From: Mycoplasma haemofelis str. Langford 1 | Lineage (GTDB): Bacteria; Bacillota_I; Bacilli_A; Mycoplasmatales; Mycoplasmoidaceae | Direction of reading: 5' to 3' | DNA: 64,000 nucleotides | Assembly: GCF_000200735.1 (NCBI RefSeq) | Contig: NC_014970.1 | Coordinates: forward strand, 744,001 to 808,000 | In this document: piece after piece, positions 37,606 through 46,506 of the stretch | How the letters are laid out: the number at the start of each line of letters is the position of its first letter | Numbering within the stretch: the first letter of the stretch is position 1 | Program-made: the position numbers and the translations under genes | The notes under the pieces: generated by a model | What the model was told of the DNA's origin: nothing | The model's input: the letters and a program-made list of their open reading frames with translations, nothing else | Databases searched by the model: none

Positions 37606-38181
37606 ATGTCCTACGCATTTATAAAGATAGCAACAGTTGGAGGAGTTACGACCGCTGCCGGAGGAGGTATAGCTGTAAATGCGTTTGTCTTTCCTAAATC
37701 GGAAGAGGTAGCTACCCAATACGAGAAAACAACATACAAAGCCGAAGATAAGGGGGAGAGTTTGAAATCTGAAGAAGATAACTTATCCGAACCGGTTCTT
37801 ACAGAACAGAAAGTTGAAACAACAAAATCCAGCCCAAGCAAAGAGGTTACCCCCATTGAAGAGAAGAGAGATCTCCCTATTCAATGTTCTATTTATGAGG
37901 TAAAGGTTCCTACTAGAAAGAGTGACAACTCTAGGATTATTGAAGAGATTCTTCGTAAGATAAGGGACAGTAAAGAGACTTTCTTAAGCTCCAGAGACGG
38001 AGGGAAGTCTGATACTTTTAAATCTGAAATAAATACAGCTTGTCCTTCTAATCTAAAGGAATCTAAAAATGTCTATGTATGAAGAGAGAATGGGAATTGA
38101 CAATATTCAGAGGGATTACAAAAGCCCGATTGAATAACTCAAGAGAGCGTTAAGAAACCTACAGAATTAGAAACTCACTAG
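37606..38181 (+). CDS. WIY-DW paralog, acidic-stalk subtype
   Basis: 191 aa. MSYAFIKIATVGGVTTAAGGG anchor, Glu/Lys/Ser stalk, LPIQCSIYEVKVPTRKSDN, IIEEILRKIRDSKETFLSS, NTACPSNLKES, NVYV-W-RENGNWQYSEGLQKPDW. The stop overlaps by 4 bases that of the converging triple-WC gene. Confidence 0.9.
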
Positions 38182-39053
38182 TGCTTACTGGAAGTAGAAG
38201 AGTCTTCCTTTAAGCATCTGAATCTAAATTTAGGATAGATCTCGGAAAACACATCTTTATCATGAAACTTCTTATCTTTATTTTGAGTACATCAGTCCTT
38301 TAAGTCCTGTTGATTTCCTGTACTGCTTTCACTTTTCCAAGAATCTTTCTCTTTAATAGCATCGTACTTACTCTTTAACTGTTCAGAATTACTATCCTCA
38401 GTTAGCAACAGAGACTTCTCTCCATTTCTATTTATTAACTCCTCAATGCTTGAAAATCCCTTAGGAGTACAAAAGGTCTTAACACTCTGAACTAAAGTCT
38501 CATCAATAGACTTATCCAATGACTCTGTACATCACTTCTTAAAAGCATCCTTTGCCTTCTCCAAATCCTCAATCTCCTTACCTTTATCATCCATTTCTGG
38601 CTGATAACCTATTAAGGCATGGAAGCCATCTATATGCTTCCTAAAAACATAAGCTACCTTGTATTGATTCCCCTCTTCGCCCCCACTTTGTATTAACTTG
38701 TTAGTACTTCCATCTATCTGTATTAACCTCCCTTTAACTGTCTTAGGATTATCTACACACAGCAAAGAAGCATTGTTCTTGAGATCATCGTAACTCTCGG
38801 AATCTATATTCTTCTTGCACCAAGATTTAACTGCATCTGTTCCAGAAGTATCCAGACCTAAATTCCTAATTAAATCCTTATTCTCCTCCAACACAGCATT
38901 CCAATAGTTCTCCTCAGATTCGGAAAGCAACCTTAATCCTTGCCACTCTAGATACTCTCTAAGAGTCTTGGGCTTAAGATTGTGAAACTTATACAATCCT
39001 CCTAAACCTGCAGCGCTAAGACCCATAAAGGCTGCAGTTGGTAAAGCTTTCAT
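38178..39053 (-). CDS. triple-WC family paralog embedded in the plus-strand array
   Basis: 291 aa. ATG 39053 (MKALPTAAFMGLSAAGLGG) was chosen over TTG 39059 from sibling alignment. LKPKTLREYLEWQGLRLLS, WCKKN...SLLCVDNPKTVK, KVAYVFRKHIDGFHALIGY, WCTDS...KTFCTPKGFSSIEELI, WCTQN...YPKFRFRC, tail LKEDSSTSSKH. It is the only triple-WC gene right of 25.8 kb, and carries its own divergent promoter region. It resembles the gene at 18424 and the broken gene at 24981. Confidence 0.9.
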
Positions 39054-39150
39054 AGCCAAGGAAACCTATAAATTTCGGAAATAAGTATTCACTTTTAGTT
39101 GCGAATAAAAAGGGTGGAAGGGTGCATGCTTTTAGTATTGGCAGAGAAGT
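39054..39150. promoter_or_regulatory. divergent promoter with GGGTGGAA element
   Basis: CCTATAAATTTCGG (39065-39078) is the minus-side box (TATAGG), then TTCACTTTTAGTTGCG, then AAAAAGGGTGGAAGGGTG (39107-39124). The second GGG at 39120 is 31 bases before ATG 39151. TTTTAGTATTGG (39130-39141) is the candidate -10 area. Confidence 0.62.
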
Positions 39151-39714
39151 ATGTCTTTTTTAAAGTTAGCGATAGCTAGTGGTGCTACTGCGACAGCTGG
39201 GGCTGGACTGGCTGCAAGCACTCTTGTAATTTCAGAATCCAAAGATACTCCCACTACTACTTACAGTAAAGTATCAAGTCACATAGAAGATGAAGAGATC
39301 CTTCCTCAACCGGAAGAAGCCTTAGAACAAACAGAGGAAGAGAAAGAACCCGAACCGATTGTTAAGGAAGAAATTGTTGAGACTCCCAAAGTTCCAGAAA
39401 CCCCTCAATGCTTTATCTATGAGGTTAGAGAGCCAAAGAGAATAGATAGTAAGACTCGTGTTATTGAGGAGATTCTTAAGAAGATAGATCAGAGTAAAGA
39501 GGACTTCTTGTCCAGTAAGGACAGGAAGAAGTCTTCTACTTTCATAAAAGAAGTCGGGGGAGCTTGTCCAAGCAATCTCCAGACATCTAAAAATGTATAT
39601 GTATGACAAGATAGTAAGGGATGGCAGTATTCTGAAGATTTACAAAAGAAAAACTGATTAGCGGAATCTGGAGTTACGAAACCTAGTAATTTAGAAGCTT
39701 CTTCTAAGAGATAG
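39151..39714 (+). CDS. WIY-DW paralog, acidic-stalk subtype
   Basis: 187 aa. MSFLKLAIASGATATAGAG anchor, then ASTLVISESKDTPTTTYSK, a Glu/Pro stalk, ETPQCFIYEVREPKRIDS, VIEEILKKIDQSKEDFLSS, GGACPSNLQTS, NVYV-W-QDSKGWQYSEDLQKKNWLA. Its N-terminal third recurs in the chimeric gene at 40282, its body in 41275. Confidence 0.9.
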
Positions 39715-39715
39715 G

Positions 39716-40258
39716 ATGGCCTATTCTTTATTGAAGGTAGCAACACTTGGAGGTACTGCGGCGGCAGCTGGAGGGGGAATAGCGGCGGGCGCTTCTTCAA
39801 TGTTCGGCTCCCAAGAAGAGTTAACCGAGAAACCTAAAATTAAGAACCAACAGGAAGAGACTGTTGATGCAACTGCAGCGAAGAAAGAATCTGACCCAGT
39901 TCCTCCAAAGCCATCTTGTATTATTTGGGAGGCTAGAGATCTTGGCGGAAATAGCGGTAGTAGACAATTTAGTGAACTGTTAGAAAGGCATGAAAGCAAA
40001 GATGCTTTCTTTCAAAAATGGGGGAGCAGTTCAGAGAGATCGATGGATCCTAGCTTCAAGGCAGAAATAGAAAATGCATGTAAAAATGAAGGCGGGAAAA
40101 CGAATGTGAATGGAAGAGTTTACGTTTGATGGGGAACGGTTTCCAACACGCAGAAATGAATATATGCTGGGGATATGCATAAGGGAGATCATGATTGAGA
40201 AACGAAAATCCCAAAGAGATCTTCTAGCGATACAGGAGCTTCTGCGCCTCGGGCTTAG
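39716..40258 (+). CDS. WIY-DW paralog, CIIWEA subtype
   Basis: 180 aa. MAYSLLKVATLGGTAAAAGGG anchor, Lys/Glu/Thr linker, PSCIIWEARDLGGNSG, FSELLERHESKDAFFQKWG, ENACKNEGGK, GRVYV-W-WGTVSNTQKWIYAGDMHKGDHDWET, Ser/Arg/Ala tail. The anchor matches 41852 while the body matches 37054, another mosaic. It begins 1 base after the preceding stop. Confidence 0.9.
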
Positions 40259-40281
40259 AAAATAAATACTAGGGTACATGT

Positions 40282-40806
40282 ATGTCCTACGCATTTGTAA
40301 AAATAGCAATCGTTGGAGGTGCTACAGCGACAATCGGAGGCGGTATTATCGCAAGCACTCTTGTATCTTCAGAAGCTAAAGACAATCCAACTACCACTTA
40401 CAATAAGACTTCTAACCATATAGAAACTGAAGAGATTCTTCCCCAACTCACAGAAAGTTTGGATTCTCCTAAAGCACCCGCTTGTACTATTTATGAGGCA
40501 AAGGAACGTATAGAGGAATCGGGGTCAAAGAAGTTTAAAGAGCTTCTCAAGAAATTTTCCACTAGGGAAGAATTCTTCAAGGAGTTAGAGAGTAGACCCA
40601 GTTCCGGAGGAGAGTCCTTTAAAACTGAGATAGATAATGCTTGTAATAATCAACACAATAAGAGGAATGTAAATGGGAATGTGTACGTTTGATACGGCAA
40701 GTTGAATCAATCACAAACTTGAATTTACTCATTAGAAATGAACAATCAAACCGATTGAGTTCAAGAATCTGGGGTAACTAAAACATTCGAAACTCAGAGA
40801 ACTTAA
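40282..40806 (+). CDS. chimeric WIY-DW paralog (stalk-type head, CxIYEA body)
   Basis: 174 aa. The head MSYAFVKIAIVGGATATIGGG with ASTLVSSEAKDNPTTTYNK and HIETEEILPQ parallels 39151 (ASTLVISESKDTPTTTYSK, HIEDEEILPQ). The body APACTIYEAKERIEESG, FKELLKKFSTREEFFKEL, DNACNNQHNKRN, GNVYV-W-YGKLNQSQTWIYSLEMNNQTDWV is the CxIYEA type, closest to 24478. The junction lies in the linker just before the first Cys. Confidence 0.88.
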
Positions 40807-40808
40807 CC

Positions 40809-41273
40809 ATGTCTATAGGGTTAGGAAAGATAGCTTTCTTGGGGGCTGCAGGAGTTTCTGCGGGCGGTATTACTGCTGGTAGTTTTCTTGTTCCGAGTTC
40901 CGAAAAAACTTTAGATTCAAAAAGCGGCCTTAACCTAGCTCCCAAGAGCAATTCAGAATCTGTTCCAAAAACCAAAAAGTGCATGGTCTTAGTTACCGAC
41001 TTACCTCAAGAAATCTCAGGATCTAATCCTAAAATAACCAAGATCTTGCAGCAATTTAAAAACAGTGAACAGTTCCTGCAAGATAAAGAAGGAACCTTTA
41101 AAACTGATGTTCAAGAAGCTTGTGCTGAAAGAAAGGATGGAGTTCATAAGACGGAAGATGAGATTCATGTTTATGTCTATAAGCAAAGCAATGATAGTTG
41201 AAACTACACCGTCAGATTACAGAGAAATTGGCTTGGAGAGAATATAGGGATAGAGCAAGTAGTAGAAGGATAA
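40809..41273 (+). CDS. WIY-DW paralog, CMVLVT subtype
   Basis: 154 aa. MSIGLGKIAFLGAAGVSAGG anchor, Ser/Lys linker, KKCMVLVTDLPQEISG (L replaces the usual aromatic), ITKILQQFKNSEQFLQD, QEACAERKDGVHK, IHVYVYKQSNDS-W-NYTVRLQRNWLG (N-W end). Starts 2 bases after the preceding stop and ends 1 base before the next ATG. Confidence 0.9.
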
Positions 41274-41274
41274 G

Positions 41275-41850
41275 ATGGCTAGTTTCGGTGTTTGAAGTGC
41301 AACGGTTGGAAGTTGCTTAACAGGAGTTGGAGCTTTTGGGTTAAGCTCCCTTTTCTCCAATCTTCCTTCTTCCAATGAAGATATTAAAACAACGTCTGCA
41401 AAAGTAGAGGAGATAGAGGAAGATTTAGATCCGGCCGAGGAGAAGGAGGCTTCAGAACCAACAGAGGAAGAGAAGGTGGAAGCGCTCGGATCGGTTGTTA
41501 AGGCAGAAGTTGTGGAGACTCCCGAAGTTCCGGAAACCCCTCAATGCTTTATCTATGAAGTTAAAGAGCCAACAAGAATAAACAGTAATACTCGAGTAAT
41601 TAAGGAAATCCTTAAAAGGATAGATCAAAGTAAAGAAGACTTCTTATCTGGGGGAGAAGGAAAGAAATCTCCAGCTTTTAAAAAGGAAATTTCTGACGAA
41701 TGTCCAAGCAATCTTGGGGAATCTAAAAATGTCTATGTTTGACAAGATAGGAATGGGTGACAATACTCCAAAGATTTACAAAAGCAAAATTGATTAGAAG
41801 ATTCTAAAGTTACAAAACCCAATAATTTAGGAGTTACTTCTAAACGGTAG
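41275..41850 (+). CDS. WIY-DW paralog, acidic-stalk subtype
   Basis: 191 aa. MASFGV-W-SATVGSCLTGVGAF anchor (W is TGA 41293-41295), Glu/Val/Asp stalk, ETPQCFIYEVKEPTRINS, VIKEILKRIDQSKEDFLSG, SDECPSNLGES (E-C replaces A-C), NVYV-W-QDRNGWQYSKDLQKQNWLE. The body is close to 39151, but its anchor is unrelated. Stop TAG 41848, next ATG 1 base on. Confidence 0.9.
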
Positions 41851-41851
41851 A

Positions 41852-42346
41852 ATGGCTTACTCTTTACTAAAAGCAGCAACGCTGGGAGGTACTGCGGCAG
41901 CAGCCGGAGGTGGAATTGCTGCTGGGGCTTCTATGTTCCCTAGTTCTGGACAAAAAGCTGTTAAATACGAAAAGACTTCTAGTCCTATTAGAGATGAGTT
42001 GGAAGTTCCAGAACTACCTCCAGCAAAACCTACTTGTACGATTTACGAAATAGAAACTCCTACAGGACAGAAGGGAAGTCGGACATTCAACAGACTTTTA
42101 AAGAAGTTTAAAGATCAAGAAACGTTCTTCGGAGAGTTTGGAAGTAGAGTTCCTAGTCTAGGAATAGAGAAAACAAAGGAAGAGATAAATGGAGCCTGTG
42201 AATCCGAAAGTAAGAATATCAATGGAAATATTTATGTGTGATGAGGGATAGTGAATGGTGGGCAGACTTGAATATATGCATCTGATTTAAATGGGACTAC
42301 CGATTGAGTAAACGAAGACAGAATCACCAAAGACTTCCAAGTTTAG
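41852..42346 (+). CDS. WIY-DW paralog, CTIYEI subtype
   Basis: 164 aa. MAYSLLKAATLGGTAAAAGGG anchor, short linker, PTCTIYEIETPTGQKG, FNRLLKKFKDQETFFGEF, NGACESESK, GNIYV-W-WGIVNGGQTWIYASDLNGTTDWVN. Similar body to 43340. Function unknown. Confidence 0.9.
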
Positions 42347-42354
42347 ATTCCTAA

Positions 42355-42840
42355 ATGGCTTACGAGATTTTAAAGGTATTGTCCTTGGGTGGAATTACCG
42401 TGGCGGGTGGCGGCATTGTCGGTAGGTTTCTTGTTCCTGATCCAAACGAAAAGCAATTAACTTCTGAATCTAAATTAACCACTTCTCAAAAAGTAGATCA
42501 GCAGGAAGATACTGTTGTCGAAGTTCCTAAGAAGAAGTGCTTTGTATACGTAGCAGAAGTCTCTCCACTTACAGGTTCTAACATCAAAGTAAAAACCCTA
42601 TCTGAGAAGGTAGATAGTGAATCTATTGATGAGTTTCTTAAAGGGAAAGAACAAAGTACCAACTTTTCAAGAGACGTAAAGCAGGCCTGTGACGGACAAA
42701 AGACTGGAATCGATACCTCTAAGGATTCCATCAATGTTTACGTTTATCGAAAGGGGGAAGGGGATCAGAACTGAATTTATTCAACTAACTTGCAAAGAGA
42801 TTGACTTAATGATTCCAATGTACAAAAGACATTTTCTTAG
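42355..42840 (+). CDS. WIY-DW paralog, CFVYVA subtype
   Basis: 161 aa. MAYEILKVLSLGGITVAGGG anchor, Gln/Ser/Thr linker, KKCFVYVAEVSPLTGS, VKTLSEKVDSESIDEFLKG, KQACDGQKTGI, INVYVYRKGEGDQN-W-IYSTNLQRDWLN. Relative of 4938 and 6987 at the other end of the array. Confidence 0.9.
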
Positions 42841-42843
42841 GTC

Positions 42844-43335
42844 ATGGCTATTGAATCTACAAAGCTACTACTCTTAGGAACTGCTGCAGCATCCGCCGGA
42901 GGAGTGGGAGTGGCTGCAAATCATGCTTTTTCCCATTCGTCCAAAGAAGAGAAGGTTAAAAATTTAAAAACAGATTCAATTCCTGAGTCTCCCAAGCCTA
43001 AGAAGTGTTTAATCTTTGTAGCCGGAGAAGTTACAGGAACTGGAACGGATATAAAACTCGGGAAAATTCTTTCTCAAACTGAAGGGGCGGAGGACTTTTT
43101 AAAGAATAAAACAGTGAGCGAAAGCTTCGCTAAAGACGTCAAAGAAGCTTGTGAAGGGAAAAGAGTTGGAATCAGGGAGAAAGAAGAAGAATTTAATGTC
43201 TATGTCTACCAGAAGACAGATAGCACACAAGCTTGAAATTACACCATTCACATGCAGAAGGAAGATTGGATAAGCAAGAAGGAGATAATTGACAATTCAC
43301 AAGATGTTCTTAAATCTACGTTAACAAATCAATAG
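42844..43335 (+). CDS. WIY-DW paralog, CLIFVA subtype
   Basis: 163 aa. MAIESTKLLLLGTAAASAGG anchor, short linker, KKCLIFVAGEVTGTGTD, LGKILSQTEGAEDFLKN, KEACEGKRVGI, FNVYVYQKTDSTQA-W-NYTIHMQKEDW. The anchor is of MAIG type but the body (VAGEVTGTG, GAEDFL) is of MAYSK type, the reverse of the chimera at 28877. Confidence 0.9.
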
Positions 43336-43339
43336 TTTT

Positions 43340-43843
43340 ATGGCCTGAGGATTGTTGAAATCTGTAGCTGTTGGAGGGACTGCCACTGCTGCAGCAGGGG
43401 GAGGAATTGCTGCCAGCTCCATGATATCTTCTAATTCTAAAAAGGAACCTTCTCCTATTACAAAATCATCCTCTTCAATGGAAGAAGTATCACCAGCACA
43501 AGAGTCTTTACCGACTCCTAAACCAACTTGCGTTATATATGAAGGGGATGAACCTACAAGTACAGGTAATACTCGTGTATTTAAAAAGCTATTAAAGAAA
43601 TTTAAGGATAAGGAGGAGTTCTATGCCGAATTCAGTAGCAGACCCCCTCATCCTGATGCATCTGCCACTAAAAATGAGATAAGTAATGCATGTGATAGTG
43701 AAGGTAAGAACAGTAATGGGAATGTTTATGTGTGATATGGAAAATTACCTAATCAAAATAAAAAGACTTGAATCTATTCCCAATCTATGCAACAGGATTG
43801 ACTTAATAAAAATATAGATAAGAGCGCTACCACTACTGAGTAA
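43340..43843 (+). CDS. WIY-DW paralog, CVIYEG subtype, last of the array
   Basis: 167 aa, from ATG 43340. The third codon is TGA-Trp (M-A-W-G-L-L-K), so standard-code tools would start it at a later Leu. Anchor with poly-Ala/Gly (ATAAAGGGIAAS), Ser/Pro/Glu linker, PTCVIYEGDEPTSTG, FKKLLKKFKDKEEFYAEF, SNACDSEGK, GNVYV-W-YGKLPNQNKKTWIYSQSMQQDW. Its 3' end overlaps by 11 bases the converging aldo/keto reductase gene, marking the array boundary. Confidence 0.9.
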
Positions 43844-44606
43844 TACTCTTAATTAAATCCAAGTCCTCCTTAGAAAGAATTAAAGATTTAGCCTTTATCA
43901 ATTCCCCAATCTCCCCCTTACTCTCAGGAAGAAGTATCACAGTAATTCCTAAATTCAAGAAGAAAGCAGAAATCAAGTTCTTAATAGTAGTTCCATACTT
44001 AGCAGCCAAATCCACAAGAATCTTATTCCCAGAATACTTCTCTCAGCCTTCTAGAGGCCTATAGCTTTGCAGCTCTATTGAATTCTCTTGGCAATAGCTT
44101 ATGTACTCAAAATGCATATTACTTAAGCTTATAGGTAGCTGAAGGACATCAGGCCTTCGTCCAGTAGCTTCAAATAGAGCATCCATCACCTCAATAGTAA
44201 AATCGCCTAATCCAATCCTCTTAGTTTGACCTCTAGTCTGACAATCTATTAATTGCTTTCAAGCCGTAATATTCTTCTCTATAGTATCAGCAGGAGCATG
44301 CAAAAGATAGGAGTCCATATAGTTATTAACTCCAATCTTAGAGAGAGCGAACTTTAAAGACTTATTAACTCCTCCGGGAAATTTAGAAGGCCATACCTTA
44401 GATTGAAAAGCTACATTAAAACGGAAGGACATATCAGCCTTCTTAATGTTACGAAGAGCCATTCCAATGTATGGTTCATTACCATACCTTCAAGCACAAT
44501 CTACAAAATCGTACTCGTAAAGACTAACTTCCTTAAGGTACTCCGTTAAGATCTCTTGCTCTCTAAGAGTCTCCGTACCAAAGCCTACTTTAGCTTTGGT
44601 TCCAAT
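43833..44606 (-). CDS. aldo/keto reductase family protein
   Basis: About 257 aa ending at TAG 43833. No ATG, GTG or TTG lies at the expected start; translation continues in frame from 44633, and ATT 44606 (I-G-T-K-A-K-V-G-F-G-T) is the best-placed non-standard start. Family hallmarks: VGFGT, DFVDCAWRYGNE with the Asp and the catalytic Tyr (TAT 44484-44486), F-Q-S-K-V-W-P (catalytic Lys), YLLHAP (His), IGLGDF. AKRs reduce carbonyls with NADPH; the substrate is unknown. It is about 50-60 residues shorter than typical AKRs. It is the last gene of the minus-strand run, right after prp. Confidence 0.8.
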
Positions 44607-44633
44607 TATCGTATGAATATCTAAAAGATAATA

Positions 44634-44924
44634 CTACCCCTCCCATACAAATTTAACACATCTAGGATAGTTAGAAGCAATTATTTTTAAATGGCTTAAA
44701 AGGAACTTAAGTTCTCAAGCCAGCTTATCGTCCTTCTCTAGGAAGTGAAATGAATAGCTATTTTCCTTTATAGAGATCTTTACAGAAGGCAAATCCTTCC
44801 ATATCTCTGCAGAACCAGTTACTAATGCAGAGACAGCAGCACAAACTATATCCTGTCCTTTGGGAGCAAAATTGGCGTGCCCCGACACCAAAAGAGAGTC
44901 TTTAGAGAACTCTATTTTGATCAA
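44634..44924 (-). CDS. prp: ribosomal-processing cysteine protease Prp
   Basis: 96 aa, start taken as TTG 44924 (no ATG in frame). GHANFAPKGQDIVCAAVSAL contains the Prp catalytic His and Cys (G-H-A and D-I-V-C-A-A-V-S). The family (YsxB/DUF464) removes the N-terminal extension of ribosomal protein L27 in Firmicutes and mycoplasmas. It overlaps the 3' end of rplU by 13 bases, the conserved rplU-prp arrangement, but rpmA (L27) does not follow; an aldo/keto reductase gene is in its place. TGA-Trp at 44715 and C-terminal ...CVKFVWEG. Confidence 0.88.
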
Positions 44925-45232
44925 TGAATGCCTAAAACTTCTAGATTAGTATACATAGTCCTATGTCCCTTCCACCTCTTATGCCTTTTCTGAGATATAA
45001 ACTTAACCACTCTCAACTTCTTAGACTTACCTTGCTTCACAATTCTTAATTCCACAGTAGCGCCAACTAAATAAGGAGTATTCATATCACAAGCCAAGCT
45101 GGTATCTATTCCCATAACCTCGCTAGAAATTATCTTCTCTCCAACTTCACCCTTAATGTGAGGACAATTCTGAAGAACGTCCCCCACTTTAGCTACGTAC
45201 TGCTTTCCAGCTAAACAAAAATAAGCAATCAT
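44912..45232 (-). CDS. rplU: 50S ribosomal protein L21
   Basis: 106 aa. ATG 45232 gives MIAYFCLAGKQYVAKVGDVL, the typical L21 start, chosen over TTG 45241. Further L21 features are G-A-T-V-E-L-R-I-V, K-L-R-V-V-K-F and the basic SQKRHKRWKGHR. L21 binds 23S rRNA in the large subunit. The start overlaps the preceding aldo/keto reductase stop (TAATG), indicating translational coupling. The C-terminus extends through a TGA-Trp to TAG 44912. Confidence 0.92.
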
Positions 45233-46059
45233 TATGATCAACCCTCTTTAAAGTCTATAGCAAAAGTCTCCTGATGCATATTCTTATAGCTATTTAACGT
45301 TTTCATAAACTCAAGATCCTCTTTTTCTAGAACCACATCCTTAGCCTTTATAAACTCCGCCACATCCTCAATCTTCTCAGGAACAACTATAGGAACCACC
45401 CCAACGTTCAAAAGGAAAGCGGTTAAAAGCACTCTAATAGTAATTTTATACTTCTCAGTTAACTTAATTAAATCTGGATTTTGAGCGTTAGCGGCTAAAT
45501 CTCCAAATGGTTCATATGCCTGCACTTCTATTCCCCTTTCTTGACAGTAAACTATTCGATCTCATCGCATATTATTAAGGGAAAGCTCAACTTGAAGAAA
45601 GTCAGGACGAACTCCCGTCTTCTCATAAAGCTTCTCAATCATATCCTTATCAAAGTTCCCTAACCCTATCTTCCTAACTAACTTACACTTCCTACAATCG
45701 ATAAGCTGTCTTCAAGCCAATAAATTAACTTCCACATCTGGATGAGGCCTGTGCAGCATATATCCATCTATTATGGTGCTGATTCCTATCTTCCCAATTG
45801 AGAATTTAATGGTCTTAGGAATTCCTTGAGAATACTGAGTTGGTCAAGCTTTGGATTGAAAGGGAAGGGTGCAATCATAGTCGTCTCCTAAATTTTGCTT
45901 AAGTACTCTTATTCCCGATCCGATAATAGCTTCGTTACCATGCCTCCAAGCACAATCAACAAAGTCATAATTAAACTTCTCCAACTCTTTAAATAAGTCA
46001 GATACGAAGTCTTGATCCCTATAGGTGTGGGTACCTATCCCTATCTTTGACAAACGCAA
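45232..46059 (-). CDS. aldo/keto reductase-like protein with substituted catalytic Tyr
   Basis: 275 aa. The start is TTG 46059, since between the rpsI stop and the IGIGTHTY motif there is no ATG or GTG. AKR hallmarks: IGIGT, YDFVDCAWRHGNE, PFQSKAWP (Lys), GYMLHRPHPD (His), KIGLGNF, EVQAYEPFG. At the catalytic Tyr position (D-x4-Y) it has His (CAT codon, 45940-45942), while its paralog at 43833 keeps Tyr. Reductase activity is therefore doubtful. TGA-Trp at 45238 extends it to TAA 45232, overlapping the rplU start. Confidence 0.82.
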
Positions 46060-46083
46060 TCTAAATTCGAAGACACCCAGCGA

Positions 46084-46506
46084 CTAACGCTTGGTGAATT
46101 GTGGTGATCGTCTAGCTCCCCGTTTACCAATCTTCTTCCTTTCCTTATACTTACGATTCTGAGTTAACAAGCCATAGGACTTAAGAGCTTGCTTAACAGC
46201 AAAATCACTCTCCAATAAAGCCCTAGCAATTCCCAATCTTATAGCTCCAGCTTGAGCAGAGATACCCCCACCTCTTACATTCACAACCAAATCAAATTTC
46301 TTATCATTGTTAGTAAGGGTAAGAGGATACATAAAGTCTTGAATTAAGAAGTCACTCTTGAAGTACTCCTTAACTTCACGAACAGAATTCTTCCTTACAT
46401 TACCAACCCTAACTTCAATATTTCCGGTACCTCCAGCAAGAAGCCTTACCTTTGCAACGGCCTCCTTACGGGAACCAAATCCGAAATAATTCTTACTTGC
46501 ACTCAT
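46084..46506 (-). CDS. rpsI: 30S ribosomal protein S9
   Basis: 140 aa from ATG 46506. Typical S9 features: YFGFGSRKEAVAKVRL at the start, VRGGGISAQAGAIRLGIARAL in the middle and the C-terminal GARRSPQFTKR whose last Lys-Arg reaches the ribosomal P site. It overlaps the end of rplM by 14 bases, the universal rplM-rpsI order. Confidence 0.95.
   Translation of the reverse strand: MSASKNYFGFGSRKEAVAKVRLLAGGTGNIEVRVGNVRKNSVREVKEYFKSDFLIQDFMYPLTLTNNDKKFDLVVNVRGGGISAQAGAIRLGIARALLESDFAVKQALKSYGLLTQNRKYKERKKIGKRGARRSPQFTKR

Noticed and set aside
1105..43843. Paralog arrays as lipoproteins of the vlhA, Vsp or Vmp type
   Set aside because: N-termini lack a lipobox Cys after the hydrophobic segment, and the conserved core (two Cys, WIY-DW or WC modules) does not resemble those families. 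Only the repeat-regulated logic is similar.
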